A stretch of 22,519 bases of DNA from Nitrospirae bacterium GWC2_56_14 (GTDB taxonomy: Bacteria; Nitrospirota; UBA9217), in assembly GCA_001803705.1 (NCBI GenBank), contig MHDY01000019.1:5398-27916 (forward strand). The letters are read 5' to 3'. Numbering within the stretch: the first letter of the stretch is position 1; each line of letters starts with the position of its first letter. The position numbers and the translations under genes were made by a program. Under the pieces are notes generated by a model. It had not been told where the DNA came from, ran no database searches, and was given only the letters and a program-made list of their open reading frames with translations. Of this stretch, positions 1 to 7,874 are shown one piece after another.

Positions 1-57
1 CACTTCTGGACCGTTCTGGGTGTTGAGGCAGCACGCAAGAAAAAGGAGGTAAAGTAA
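1..57 (+). CDS. C-terminal end of an unidentified upstream gene (partial)
   Basis: Frame 1 is open from the window edge to a TAA at 55-57 and gives the 18-residue tail HFWTVLGVEAARKKKEVK. The basic tail after a hydrophobic stretch would fit the cytoplasmic end of a membrane protein, but this is too short to identify. The stop lies one base before the ATG of the next gene, and that gene's strong ribosome-binding site (aaggagg, 43-49) sits inside this tail. This arrangement predicts translational coupling, so the permease operon probably starts outside the window. Confidence 0.6.
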   Translation, partial: HFWTVLGVEAARKKKEVK

Positions 58-58
58 C

Positions 59-1141
59 ATGCCGGATATAGCGACGAGTTTTATTAATCTTGATGCGATC
101 ACCATCCTTTATCTCTTCGGCGTCGGATTTGTAGGCGGTCTGGTCAGCGGATTCATCGGCTCGGGCGGCGCGTTTGTGCTCACGCCCGGTATGATGAGCC
201 TGGGCGTCCCGGGTCTCATGGCTGTTGCAAGCAACATGTGCCACAAGTTCCCCAAAGCGCTCGTGGGCGCTATAAAGCGTTTCAAGTACGGTCAGGTCGA
301 CGTGAAACTCGGCCTCATTCTCGGCGTATCGGCTGAAGCAGGCGTTCTGTACGGCGCGGGCATCCAGGAGAAGATCAAGGCGACCTACGGCGACGCGGGT
401 TCCAACCTCTATGTGAGCGTGGCCTTTGTGGTGATCCTGGCAACGGTCGGCGGCTTTGTTCTGTATGATGCCTGGAAGACCTACCGGTCCGGCAACGCTA
501 ATACGGAAGAGAAGGCGGGCAAGCTCGCAAAATGGATACAGTCCATCAACATTCCGGGAACCATGGTCCACTTCAAGAGCATTAATGCCCGTGTTTCAGT
601 TTTGTTCACCATCCCCCTCGGTTTTGCAACAGGCCTGATGGCCGCCACGATCGCGGTCGGCGGTTTTGTAGGCGTTCCCGCCATGATCTATGTCCTCGGC
701 GCACCGAGCCTCATGGCATCCGCCACGGAGCTCGTCATCGCTTTCGTCATGGGTCTCGGCGGTTCGCTCAAATATGCCATGCACGGCATGGTGGATATCC
801 GGCTCGCCATGATCATCCTGGCTGGTTCGCTCTTCGGCATCCAGCTCGGCGCCATCGGCACCACCTATGTGAAGCCCTTCATGATCAAGGTAGTCATGGG
901 TCTCATCATGGTGATCGTGCTTTTCAGCCGCGGCCTCATGGTCCCGGTGTACCTGTCCCAGCTCGGGCTCATCGACACGCTCGGAGACACCACCGTAAAA
1001 TTGCTCAAGAACGGCAGTTTTGCTATAATGATCTTTGCATTGCTGCTCGGCGCGTTTATCGTCCTTCGGGCCATGTGGCAGGGGAAGAAAGCCGAGAAAC
1101 TGCTGCATGCGTCAGGAGCACTGGAGCATGGGGAAGTATAG
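59..1141 (+). CDS. TauE/SafE (TSUP) family membrane permease
   Basis: Predicted inner-membrane permease of the TauE/SafE (TSUP) family, whose members move small anions such as sulfite, sulfoacetate or other organosulfur and carboxylate compounds; the substrate cannot be read from sequence. The 360-residue protein is almost wholly hydrophobic. It shows the family's internal duplication: a glycine-rich helix GLVSGFIGSGGAF at residues 27-39 and a second copy GLMAATIAVGGFVGVP at 192-207, joined by a hydrophilic loop around 140-175. It is longer than many TSUP proteins (about 250-310 residues) because of that loop and a C-terminal extension with one extra helix. The start follows a very good ribosome-binding site (aaggagg). 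Its 3' end overlaps the next gene by 14 bp, so permease and USP are almost certainly co-translated. A shorter homologue lies at 8940-9863, also with USP neighbours. Confidence 0.92.
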   Translation: MPDIATSFINLDAITILYLFGVGFVGGLVSGFIGSGGAFVLTPGMMSLGVPGLMAVASNMCHKFPKALVGAIKRFKYGQVDVKLGLILGVSAEAGVLYGAGIQEKIKATYGDAGSNLYVSVAFVVILATVGGFVLYDAWKTYRSGNANTEEKAGKLAKWIQSINIPGTMVHFKSINARVSVLFTIPLGFATGLMAATIAVGGFVGVPAMIYVLGAPSLMASATELVIAFVMGLGGSLKYAMHGMVDIRLAMIILAGSLFGIQLGAIGTTYVKPFMIKVVMGLIMVIVLFSRGLMVPVYLSQLGLIDTLGDTTVKLLKNGSFAIMIFALLLGAFIVLRAMWQGKKAEKLLHASGALEHGEV

Positions 1142-1982
1142 AAAGATCCTGGTAGCGGTAGACGGTTCGGACTCCGGCAAGAACGCCCTTCACCAGGCGT
1201 TCAAGCTGGCGAACGAAGAAAAATGCTGGATCACGGTCACCTCGGTCGTCCCGCCCTACGAGGGCGAGATCGAGACTGTAGGCGTCAATGACTTCCGGGC
1301 GGCCCTCAGGAAGCCCTGCGAGGACGCTATCGCGGAAGTGGAGAACATCGCCAGGACCGAGCGCATGCTCGTCAAAACGGCCTGCGAGGAAGGGGAGGTC
1401 TACGAACGCATCGTAGACCTGGCCGATGCCGAGAACTGTGACGTCATTGTCATGGGGCGGCGCGGGGTCCATCATATCGAACGCAGCCTGATCGGGAGCG
1501 TGACGGCCCGGGTCATCGGCCATACCCAGCGCGATGTGCTCGTCGTTCCGAACAACACCGTTATCGGGTGGAAGAAGATCGTGCTCGCCACGGACGGTTC
1601 GAAGCACAGCTCAGTGGCAACGGAAAAGGCGATCTCCTTCGCGCAGTCCTACGGTGGAGAGCTGAGGGTCGTTTCCGTTGCCGATGTGCCCGCGGAATTT
1701 TACGCCGAAGCCCCGCAGGCAGTGGATGACCTGGTCAAGAAGGCAAAAGGCTATGTTGCTGTCGTAAAAAAACAGGCTGAGGCGGTTGGTGTGAACGCGG
1801 AAACCTTTGTAGGCGAGTCCGAAGCCTTCGAGGCCATAACCAATCTGGCTAAAGAGCAGAAGGCGGACATGATCATTATCGGCTCTCACGGCAGGACCGG
1901 CCTCCGCAGGCTCCTCATGGGGAGCGTGGCGGAAAAGGTCATCGGCCATGCTCCCTGTCCGGTGCTGGTGGTGAAGTCGTAA
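1128..1982 (+). CDS. two-domain universal stress protein (UspA family)
   Basis: Cytoplasmic tandem USP of 284 residues. Domain 1 (about 4-141) and domain 2 (about 149-284) each end in the ATP-binding signature G-x2-G-x9-G-S: G110, G113, G123-S124 and G252, G255, G265-S266. Both halves should therefore bind nucleotide. The family acts in stress survival and often as an ATP- or AMP-dependent regulator of a partner protein. The reading frame is open further upstream, but the ATG at 1128 is preferred: it follows caggagc, and the product then begins GKYRKILVAVDGS, the normal first strand and loop of the fold. The gene overlaps the permease by 14 bp, which suggests the USP monitors or regulates that transporter (inference). 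Its first domain closely resembles the single-domain USP at 11715-12137. A strong terminator follows. Confidence 0.92.
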   Translation: MGKYRKILVAVDGSDSGKNALHQAFKLANEEKCWITVTSVVPPYEGEIETVGVNDFRAALRKPCEDAIAEVENIARTERMLVKTACEEGEVYERIVDLADAENCDVIVMGRRGVHHIERSLIGSVTARVIGHTQRDVLVVPNNTVIGWKKIVLATDGSKHSSVATEKAISFAQSYGGELRVVSVADVPAEFYAEAPQAVDDLVKKAKGYVAVVKKQAEAVGVNAETFVGESEAFEAITNLAKEQKADMIIIGSHGRTGLRRLLMGSVAEKVIGHAPCPVLVVKS

Positions 1983-2001
1983 GCATTCCCTTGGTACTTG
2001 A

Positions 2002-2034
2002 GGCTGAAGGAGAGAAATCCTTCAGCCTTTTTTT
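2002..2034 (+). terminator. intrinsic terminator after the permease-USP operon
   Basis: A perfect 10-bp stem, GGCTGAAGGA (2002-2011) against TCCTTCAGCC (2018-2027), closes a 6-nt loop and is followed directly by seven T (2028-2034). It lies 20 bp after the USP stop codon, where a Rho-independent terminator would be expected. Confidence 0.93.
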
Positions 2035-2085
2035 ATGATTGCACGGGACTGATAACTTATGTTACTGTGAACTTATAAAGAGTTA

Positions 2086-2287
2086 GCCACAGAAAGCACA
2101 GATTAATCGTCTCTAAATTAAAACAACGTAATCGGAAATCACCTCCCCAACCCCTCCTTGTCAAGGAGGGGCTACGGATTTCCCTCCCCTTGCCAAGGGG
2201 AGGGAAGGTGGGGTGATTCGAGGCGGCATGATTGCCGAGTGCTTCCGATTTCACGTGAATGAATGTCAATTTTGTGCATTTTGTGGC
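2086..2287. repeat. nested palindromic intergenic element
   Basis: Most of the gap between the USP terminator and the histidine kinase is a nested inverted-repeat structure. The outer arms GCCACAGAAAGCACA (2086-2100) and TGTGCATTTTGTGGC (2273-2287) match at 13 of 15 positions when one is reverse-complemented. Inside, AATCACC (2137-2143) pairs with GGTGATT (2212-2218). They enclose two near-perfect palindromes with one-base centres: arms CCCCTCCTTG (2151-2160 with 2162-2171) and TCCCTCCCCTTG (2181-2192 with 2194-2205). No T-run or gene is seen. It resembles REP- or MITE-like dispersed repeats of environmental bacteria; this class assignment is inference. Confidence 0.75.
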
Positions 2288-2314
2288 TCAACCGCACTTT
2301 TTTACGGTAAAGAC

Positions 2315-3904
2315 ATGTCGCTTAAAAGAAAAATAGTCCTCAGCTTCTTCATCAGCGCCTTCATCATCGCCATTCTTGCGGCCTTTGAGTATCTCAGCTT
2401 CGTGGAGATCAGGAAGGAGATCCGCTACCTTGAGATCACCGACACCATCAGCAGAAAATCGCTCCAACTGCGGCGGCATGAAAAGAATTATTTCCTGTAC
2501 AGTCCTGAGAACATGGAAGAAGAATCAACGGCGGTCCATGCCTATCTCGGCGAGCTTAATGACCTCCTTATTAAAAATCCCGGCATCGACCGGGCGGACA
2601 ACCTGTCGCTGCAAAAAAGCATCACCGACTATGAGCAGCGGTTTACGGCCATCGAGGGAGAAGCCAGGCGTTTGTCCGTCCTCTTTCAGCGGATCAAGGC
2701 CACGTACCGGAACAACGAAAAAAAATATTTTCCGCTGGTAGAAGCTACTTTTCTCGAACGGCCTGCCCGGTCCGCTGAATTCCTGGAAACCCTGTTCCAC
2801 CTGCCGCGCGGCCACGCCCTGACCAGCGGCCTCCGGTCCCTGGGCGAAGAGATCCTTCTGCTCAGAAAGACGGGCGAGGACATCCTGGTGATCTCCAAAG
2901 ACCTCGACAAGATCGCCCGCGAGAAGGCCGAGACCGTGATCCGGGTGTCGCAGATCGCGATCCTCATATTCTTCCCGTTGTTCTTCATTGTCGGCATCGG
3001 CATGCTGTTCTTTATCAGCACGAACGTGGTGCGGAGGCTCATGCTGCTGATCAACGTCGTAGAGAGGACCGGCAAGGGCTCCTATCCCCATTTGACGGTC
3101 CCGCGAAAAAAAGGGAAGGCCAGCGACGAGGTGGGCGTCCTGATCGACAAGTTCAACGATATGGAAGACCAGCTTGCCCTGCGTGAGGCGGAGCTTGAAC
3201 ACAAGAACCAGGAATTGATGCAGACAAAGAAGCTCGCCGCCATCGGCACGCTGGCTGCGGGCGTGGCGCACGAACTGAACAACCCCCTGAACAATATTTA
3301 CCTGTCAACGCAGGTGCTGGCGCGCGAAGTAAAAGATACCTGCCCGCCGGACATGAAGGAGGTCTTTCACGATATCCTGTCCCAGACCATCAGGGTCAAG
3401 AAGATCGTCGGCGATCTGCTCGAATTCGCACGGGGAAAAGAACCGCACTTCCAGAATGTTGAGCTGGCCGGCCTGATCCGCGGCCTCTTCAAACGCCTCA
3501 GGAACGACGGGGAGAAGATCGCATGCACCCTCACGTCGGACCAGCAGGAAGTCGTGGTATGGGCCGACCAGGGACAGATGGAACAGGTCTTTATCAATCT
3601 CTTCACGAACGCCATGGAAGCCATGGCGGGCCGGGGAGAGCTGCGCGTGAACATTTCCTCAGCAGACGATCTCATAACGATCCAGGTCGCTGATTCCGGC
3701 GCCGGCATGCCCCGGGAATCGCTGGAAAAGATATTCGAGCCTTTTTTTACCACCAAGGACAAAGGCACCGGCCTCGGCCTTGCGATCGTCTACAGTCTCA
3801 TTAAAAAGCATCAGGGCGACATTGCGGTTGTCAGTGAAGAAGGCAAGGGCACGACGTTCACGATCACCCTGCCGAAGAAGGGGACAGCGAATAATGGCAT
3901 TTAA
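2315..3904 (+). CDS. membrane sensor histidine kinase (NtrB/ZraS type)
   Basis: Sensor kinase of 529 residues, the partner of the overlapping NtrC-type regulator. Order: TM1 (7-27), a mostly helical periplasmic sensor (about 28-210), TM2 (211-234), HAMP linker (235-288), a short coiled coil, then the catalytic core. The H-box AAGVAHELNNPLNN puts the phospho-accepting histidine at H319. The N-box FINLFTNAMEAM, G1 box VADSGAGMP, F box FEPFFTTK and G2 box GTGLGLAIV are all intact. The sensor contains EKNYFLY at 56-62, found at exactly the same position in the kinase at 15398-16810, so the two probably share a sensor type related to four-helix-bundle (HBM/CHASE3-like) domains. The open frame extends upstream into the palindromic element, but the ATG at 2315 gives a normal basic N-terminus before TM1; its ribosome-binding site (ggtaaag) is weak. 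It overlaps the regulator gene by 11 bp. Confidence 0.93.
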   Translation: MSLKRKIVLSFFISAFIIAILAAFEYLSFVEIRKEIRYLEITDTISRKSLQLRRHEKNYFLYSPENMEEESTAVHAYLGELNDLLIKNPGIDRADNLSLQKSITDYEQRFTAIEGEARRLSVLFQRIKATYRNNEKKYFPLVEATFLERPARSAEFLETLFHLPRGHALTSGLRSLGEEILLLRKTGEDILVISKDLDKIAREKAETVIRVSQIAILIFFPLFFIVGIGMLFFISTNVVRRLMLLINVVERTGKGSYPHLTVPRKKGKASDEVGVLIDKFNDMEDQLALREAELEHKNQELMQTKKLAAIGTLAAGVAHELNNPLNNIYLSTQVLAREVKDTCPPDMKEVFHDILSQTIRVKKIVGDLLEFARGKEPHFQNVELAGLIRGLFKRLRNDGEKIACTLTSDQQEVVVWADQGQMEQVFINLFTNAMEAMAGRGELRVNISSADDLITIQVADSGAGMPRESLEKIFEPFFTTKDKGTGLGLAIVYSLIKKHQGDIAVVSEEGKGTTFTITLPKKGTANNGI

Positions 3905-5225
3905 GATTGTGATAGCGGAAGACGAGGACATAACCTTAAAGCACCTCGTGAAGGCTCTCCAGAAAGACGGCTACCTGGTCGACGGCACGCAGAACGGCGC
4001 CGATGCGCTCCAAAAGATCGAGTCCGACCATTTCGACCTGCTGATCGCCGATATTAAAATGCCGGGGCTCACGGGGATACAGCTCCTGGAAACCATCAAA
4101 GAGCGGCAGCTCGACCTTGAAGTGATCATCATCACGGGATACGGCAGCATCGGCTCCGTGGTTGATGCCATGAAAAAGGGCGCTTACGACTACGTGACCA
4201 AACCCTTTGACCTGGACGAACTGCTGCTCAAGGTTGGGAAGATCCGCGACCAGAAGCTCCTGAAAAAGGAGAATGTCGCGCTCAAGGCCTATGCAGGCAT
4301 GGACAAGAAGGTCTCGATCATCGCCAAGAGCGCAAGCATGAACAACATCCTGGCTACCATCGACGGGATGAAGGATTCCGACTGCAATGTGCTGCTCACC
4401 GGCGAGACCGGCGTGGGCAAGAGCCTCCTGGCAAAGATCATCCACTTCACCAGCCGCAGGCAGGGCATGCCTTTTCTTTCGATCAACTGCGCAACGCTGA
4501 CCGAGGAACTGCTGGCAAGCGAGCTTTTCGGCCATGAGAAGGGCGCTTTCACCGGTGCGATCAAGACCAAGCAGGGGCTTGTGGAGATCGCGGACACGGG
4601 CACGCTGTTCCTGGACGAGATCGCGGAAATGGCGCCGAACCTCCAGGCCAAACTGCTCAAGGTGATCGAAGAGGGCGAGTTCTACCGCGTGGGCGGCACC
4701 AGGCCGGTCAAGGTCGATGTGCGCTTCATTGCCGCCACCAACCAGAACGTGCGCTCCATCATTGCCGAGGGAAGATTTCGCGAGGACCTGTACTACCGCA
4801 TGAACATCATGGAGATCTCCATCCCCCCGCTCCGGGACCGCCGCGACGACATCATGCCGCTCTGCACCTATTTCCTGGAAAAGCATATCCTCAGTTCCCG
4901 CAAGAAGATCTCGGGGTTCACGAAAGAGGCGCTGGACGTGCTGATGCACTACAGCTACCCGGGAAATGTGCGCGAGCTTGAGAACATCGTTGAACGGGCG
5001 ATCATCCTCGAAAAAGGCGACGTCATATCGCCTGCCAGCCTGCCCCAGACCATCAAGATGTTCCAGATCGAGACGATAGAGCCGGACCGCGTGAAGACGA
5101 TCGAGGAACTGAACAAGGAGTACGCCTCGAAAGTGCTCGAAATGTTCGGTGACAACAAGTCAAAAGCCGCAGAGGTGCTCGGGATCTCGCGCACCAGCCT
5201 GTGGAGGATATTGAAGGAAGAATAG
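3894..5225 (+). CDS. NtrC-family sigma-54-dependent response regulator
   Basis: Transcription activator of 443 residues for sigma-54 promoters. The receiver domain (about 3-120) has acidic residues D10 and E11, phosphorylation site D53 (IADIKMPG), T81 and K103. The AAA+ domain (about 140-370) has Walker A GETGVGKS (170-177), the sigma-54 contact loop GAFTGA (217-222) and Walker B LFLDEI (238-243). A Fis-type helix-turn-helix with KAAEVLGISRTSLWRILKE closes the protein. All key residues are present, so it should be a functional ATP-driven activator, switched on by the kinase encoded just upstream. The ATG at 3894 lies inside the last codons of the kinase gene, so a longer frame start upstream is not needed. 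Its targets are unknown; the sigma-54 promoter at 8173-8189 is the only convincing candidate in this window. Confidence 0.95.
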   Translation: MAFKIVIAEDEDITLKHLVKALQKDGYLVDGTQNGADALQKIESDHFDLLIADIKMPGLTGIQLLETIKERQLDLEVIIITGYGSIGSVVDAMKKGAYDYVTKPFDLDELLLKVGKIRDQKLLKKENVALKAYAGMDKKVSIIAKSASMNNILATIDGMKDSDCNVLLTGETGVGKSLLAKIIHFTSRRQGMPFLSINCATLTEELLASELFGHEKGAFTGAIKTKQGLVEIADTGTLFLDEIAEMAPNLQAKLLKVIEEGEFYRVGGTRPVKVDVRFIAATNQNVRSIIAEGRFREDLYYRMNIMEISIPPLRDRRDDIMPLCTYFLEKHILSSRKKISGFTKEALDVLMHYSYPGNVRELENIVERAIILEKGDVISPASLPQTIKMFQIETIEPDRVKTIEELNKEYASKVLEMFGDNKSKAAEVLGISRTSLWRILKEE

Positions 5226-5244
5226 ATCCTCTCCTGCCAGGAAC

Positions 5245-5270
5245 CAAACCTTCCCCTTTGGTCCCGCCTT
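5245..5270 (+). repeat. short repeat downstream of the NtrC-type gene, copy 1
   Basis: The sequence CAAACCTTCCCCTTTGGTCC and the following CGCCTT recur at 19751-19776 with two differences in 26 bases. Both copies begin within 20 bp after a stop codon on the same strand. This copy sits in a hairpin (GGAACCAAA at 5240-5248 against TTTGGTCCC at 5257-5265, one mismatch). There is no T-run, so it is not a canonical terminator; it may be a 3'-end structural element or dispersed repeat. Confidence 0.5.
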
Positions 5271-5378
5271 GCTTTCCCTCTACCGACTTTCACCCGCATG
5301 TGCGTACAGACCTTTGCTTGCATACTCAATACAACGGTCCTGACCCCGGGAAAGTTCATGTCAAATTGCAACTTCATG

Positions 5379-5406
5379 TTGACACTCCAATTCAAAGTGG
5401 TAGTAT
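5379..5406 (+). promoter_or_regulatory. candidate sigma-70 promoter for the lipoprotein gene
   Basis: TTGACA (5379-5384, a perfect -35) is followed after 16 bp by TAGTAT (5401-5406, four of six -10 matches). It lies 27 bp before the ATG at 5434. The -35 is also the right half of an inverted pair TGTCAA (5359-5364) / TTGACA, which could be a repressor site. The rest of the 5226-5433 gap shows no gene. Confidence 0.5.
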
Positions 5407-5433
5407 GCCGCGCAGACATAAAAGAGAGATCAC

Positions 5434-6156
5434 ATGAAAAACCGTGGAGAGCAAGCGATGAAAACAATGAAGCTGAACCTGCCCCTGATGTTCCTTTGCG
5501 CCTTGGTCCTGGCGCCCGTTTTGGCCGTCTCGCTGACCGGATGCGGCGGGGGTGGCGGCGGCGCCGCGGCGCCGCCTCAGCCATCCATCATCAACGCCAG
5601 CTTCGAGGAGTTGGGCGCGAACCCCGACGGCGGGCAGCCGTACGGATGGATTCGCGAGGGGTTTAACGACTGGAGCCTCAATACCCTCGGTGTTCGACGC
5701 AAGACCGGCACGGGCTTCATGCCCACCGACGGGCAGTACTTCCTGGAGTTTCCCGCGAGCGACAAAGGAGCCACGATTTTCCCCGGTTCCTATCCTTTAC
5801 TGACGGCATACCAGGACGACGTCAATCTCTCGGGCGCCACGAGCCTGGTGTTCGACTACGAGGTCACGAACCGCAGCATTCTTGCCGGGAGCGGTCTGTC
5901 GGGGTACGACGGCGCCGCAACGGTGAGTATCTTCTTTCAGCCCAACGGAGGCGGAAGCGGGACGCTCGTGTTGTGGTCTAAGAACTACGGGCCTGGCACC
6001 ACCGGGGAGCAGGTCATCGACATGAGCGTCCCTCTGTCCAACCTCTCCGTTCCCGGAAGACTGACCATTGAGGTAACCGCCGCTGCCAGCAGGCAGAACA
6101 GCCTGGTCTCCCCCTCCACGCTTACCTTCCGGATCGACTTCATCGGGGTCCAGTGA
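5434..6156 (+). CDS. secreted lipoprotein of unknown function
   Basis: Protein of 240 residues with a lipoprotein signal peptide: a hydrophobic run LMFLCALVLAPVLAVS then the lipobox LTGC, so C37 should be lipidated after cleavage. A flexible linker of six glycines plus AAAPPQP follows. The mature part starts INASFEE and contains PYGWI and long runs of alternating beta-prone sequence. This is the style of galactose-binding or CBM-like jellyroll domains of surface proteins (GW near the start, FDYEV and FRIDFIGV strands). That fold is a guess; I do not recognise the family. A second possible start at 5458 has a GGAGAG ribosome-binding site and gives a more compact signal peptide (lipidated Cys at 29); I cannot decide between them. 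The stop overlaps the first bases of an open frame leading into the next gene, so the two may be co-transcribed. Confidence 0.8.
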   Translation: MKNRGEQAMKTMKLNLPLMFLCALVLAPVLAVSLTGCGGGGGGAAAPPQPSIINASFEELGANPDGGQPYGWIREGFNDWSLNTLGVRRKTGTGFMPTDGQYFLEFPASDKGATIFPGSYPLLTAYQDDVNLSGATSLVFDYEVTNRSILAGSGLSGYDGAATVSIFFQPNGGGSGTLVLWSKNYGPGTTGEQVIDMSVPLSNLSVPGRLTIEVTAAASRQNSLVSPSTLTFRIDFIGVQ

Positions 6157-6284
6157 CAATAAAAGAGTGGTGTTATGCAAATGGGGTCATCCGAACTTGT
6201 GGGACGCACTGCCCGCCGGATTCCTCTATGACACCAAAGAATAACCGAGAGCAAACCTCTCCCTCAGCGCCAAAGAAAGCAGCC

Positions 6285-7874
6285 ATGAACCTGACCTCTT
6301 TTTATTTACCCGCCGTGATCGCGAGAATGCTCACGAAACCGCTTCTGGCGGCACTGTTTGTGGTCATATCGGCCGCAGCCGCATTCGCACTGCCCCCGGC
6401 AGTAGAACTGGATCGGCTCATGGCCCATGCCGAAGCAGCCTTGAAAGCCGGGTCCTATGGCGAGGCCGCCGATAACCTCTCTCAGGCAAAAAAACTGGGC
6501 ATCGAGCTGCCCGAGAATTTCGCATTAGGCTACGCCACGGCCCTGGATGGGCTGGGAAAGGCGCATGAGGCCAAGGGGGAATTGGGTGGATATTTCAACA
6601 AATACGGGACCAAGGGCCCGTCCTATAAAGCAGTTCTGGAATTGCTGGTGCAGATAGAAGCTCGGGAAAAAGGCAAACCAGCCGGTACCGCTCTGACACT
6701 GCCGCCGGCGGTTGAGCTGGATCGGCTCATGCTTCACGGCAAAACGGCATTGAAAGCCAACGCCTTTAGCGACGCCACCATTCATTTAGCCCGGGTGAAA
6801 AAGCTGCACCCCGCGTTGCCCGAGGACTTTGCACTGAGTTACGCCAGGGCCCTGGTTGGGCTGGGCAGGGCGAATGAGGCCAAGGGTGAATTGGATGCAT
6901 ATTTCAACAAATACGGGACAAAGGGCCCGTCTTATAAGGAAGTTCTTGAATTGCTAGTGCAGATAGAAGCTCAGGAGAAGGGCAAGAAATCCAAGACCGT
7001 CAATCAGTCGGCGTCCGCGGCAGGAGTGAGTACAGACCGTAAGGGCGTTGATCAGGACCGCTCGAAGGCGATCAGGACTGACCTGGTGCATCAACCCCTT
7101 CCGGCCCGGCCGCAACTGCCCTTTACGGTGAGCGAAGACGTCTGGCGAGCTCTTGAGGCGTCGGATGCCTATCGCGCTGCACCGCGAGCAAGGGAATACA
7201 AGAAAAGCTACCAGGCCAAAATACAAAGGGAATATACGGGGGCGAAGAGTAAACCACTGAAAAAACCCGCGGCAGCCGTTAAAAAAGAAAAGATCGAGGC
7301 AACTTCACTGGGTGACAAATGCGGGGTGGTAAAAACTTCTATTACCGATTCCGGGAAGGAATCTGTATTTGAAGACTATATCTGCGGCGGATTCCTGTCT
7401 CTTGGCCATACAGTAGACGGAAAAACAGGCGGTATCCTCAAGAGTCTCGATGAATTGAAGGGCAGTCTCTTCCCGATGCGTGCGGGCAATAAGATGTCGC
7501 TGAGCTTCCAGAGTGCTTCTCCTGCGGATACCAGGTTCGATTCCGTGCAGGCCCGGTCCTGCGAAGTGATAAGTCAGGGTCCTGCGAGTGAACTGCATCC
7601 CGCTTTCAAGGGAACGGCCTGGAAGATACAATGCAAAGGCAGCTACACCAGCAATTACGACCATACGACGAGACTATCGCCGGAAATCGACGACTACTAC
7701 CTCGAAGATCTTGGCTTAAACCTGTCAGCCATCGGTCAGTTCAACTACGATGAGAAAACGTTCTTTATACCGAAACCGTTCGACCAGACAGTACTGACCG
7801 CTGAGGGAGACTACGGCAGTCGTACAACAACCATGTATACCAGTTATGACTGGTCGGTGGATCCCAAAGAGTAA
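6285..7874 (+). CDS. exported protein with duplicated TPR-like domain, unknown function
   Basis: Predicted periplasmic or secreted protein, 529 residues from this start. The signal peptide ends AAAAFA before LPPAVELD. Two nearly identical helical domains of about 96 residues (36-131 and 139-234) follow, each with DRLM, EAKGEL, YFNKYGTKGPSYK and VLELLVQIEA, giving a TPR-like solenoid. A basic, Pro/Lys-rich linker leads to a C-terminal domain (about 345-529) with four cysteines (DKCGVV, YICGGF, RSCEVI, IQCKGS) that could form disulfides. No known family recognised. The start is uncertain: ATGs at 6228, 6285 and 6327 and a GTG at 6153 overlapping the previous stop are all in frame. The ATG at 6327 gives the tidiest signal peptide (MLTKPLLAAL); none has a strong ribosome-binding site. 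The frame stays open for 40 codons after the stop. Confidence 0.75.
   Translation: MNLTSFYLPAVIARMLTKPLLAALFVVISAAAAFALPPAVELDRLMAHAEAALKAGSYGEAADNLSQAKKLGIELPENFALGYATALDGLGKAHEAKGELGGYFNKYGTKGPSYKAVLELLVQIEAREKGKPAGTALTLPPAVELDRLMLHGKTALKANAFSDATIHLARVKKLHPALPEDFALSYARALVGLGRANEAKGELDAYFNKYGTKGPSYKEVLELLVQIEAQEKGKKSKTVNQSASAAGVSTDRKGVDQDRSKAIRTDLVHQPLPARPQLPFTVSEDVWRALEASDAYRAAPRAREYKKSYQAKIQREYTGAKSKPLKKPAAAVKKEKIEATSLGDKCGVVKTSITDSGKESVFEDYICGGFLSLGHTVDGKTGGILKSLDELKGSLFPMRAGNKMSLSFQSASPADTRFDSVQARSCEVISQGPASELHPAFKGTAWKIQCKGSYTSNYDHTTRLSPEIDDYYLEDLGLNLSAIGQFNYDEKTFFIPKPFDQTVLTAEGDYGSRTTTMYTSYDWSVDPKE
6390..6986 (+). repeat. 309-bp tandem duplication inside the TPR-like gene
   Basis: Copy 1 is 6390-6677 and copy 2 is 6699-6986, with a period of 309 bp (103 codons) including a 21-bp spacer. 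Stretches such as the codons for YFNKYGTKGPSYK are almost identical at the DNA level, whereas the first half of the unit has diverged. This points to a fairly recent in-frame duplication or gene conversion. Confidence 0.85.

Noticed and set aside
19..32. Sigma-54 promoter before the first permease gene
   Set aside because: GG and GC have the right spacing, but the rest of both elements does not fit and the site lies inside the end of the upstream gene.
2057..2269. Minus-strand frame of 70 codons across the palindromic element
   Set aside because: Its sequence is just the translation of the inverted repeats, with no ribosome-binding site.
3936..4949. Long open frame on the minus strand (337 codons) opposite the NtrC-type regulator
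   Set aside because: It is a shadow of the GC-rich + strand gene, with a His/Asp/Val-rich composition unlike any protein family, and the + strand protein has all its motifs.
5356..5370. Sigma-54 promoter upstream of the lipoprotein gene
   Set aside because: A TTGCA is present, but there is no GG 12 bp before its GC; a sigma-70 promoter fits better.
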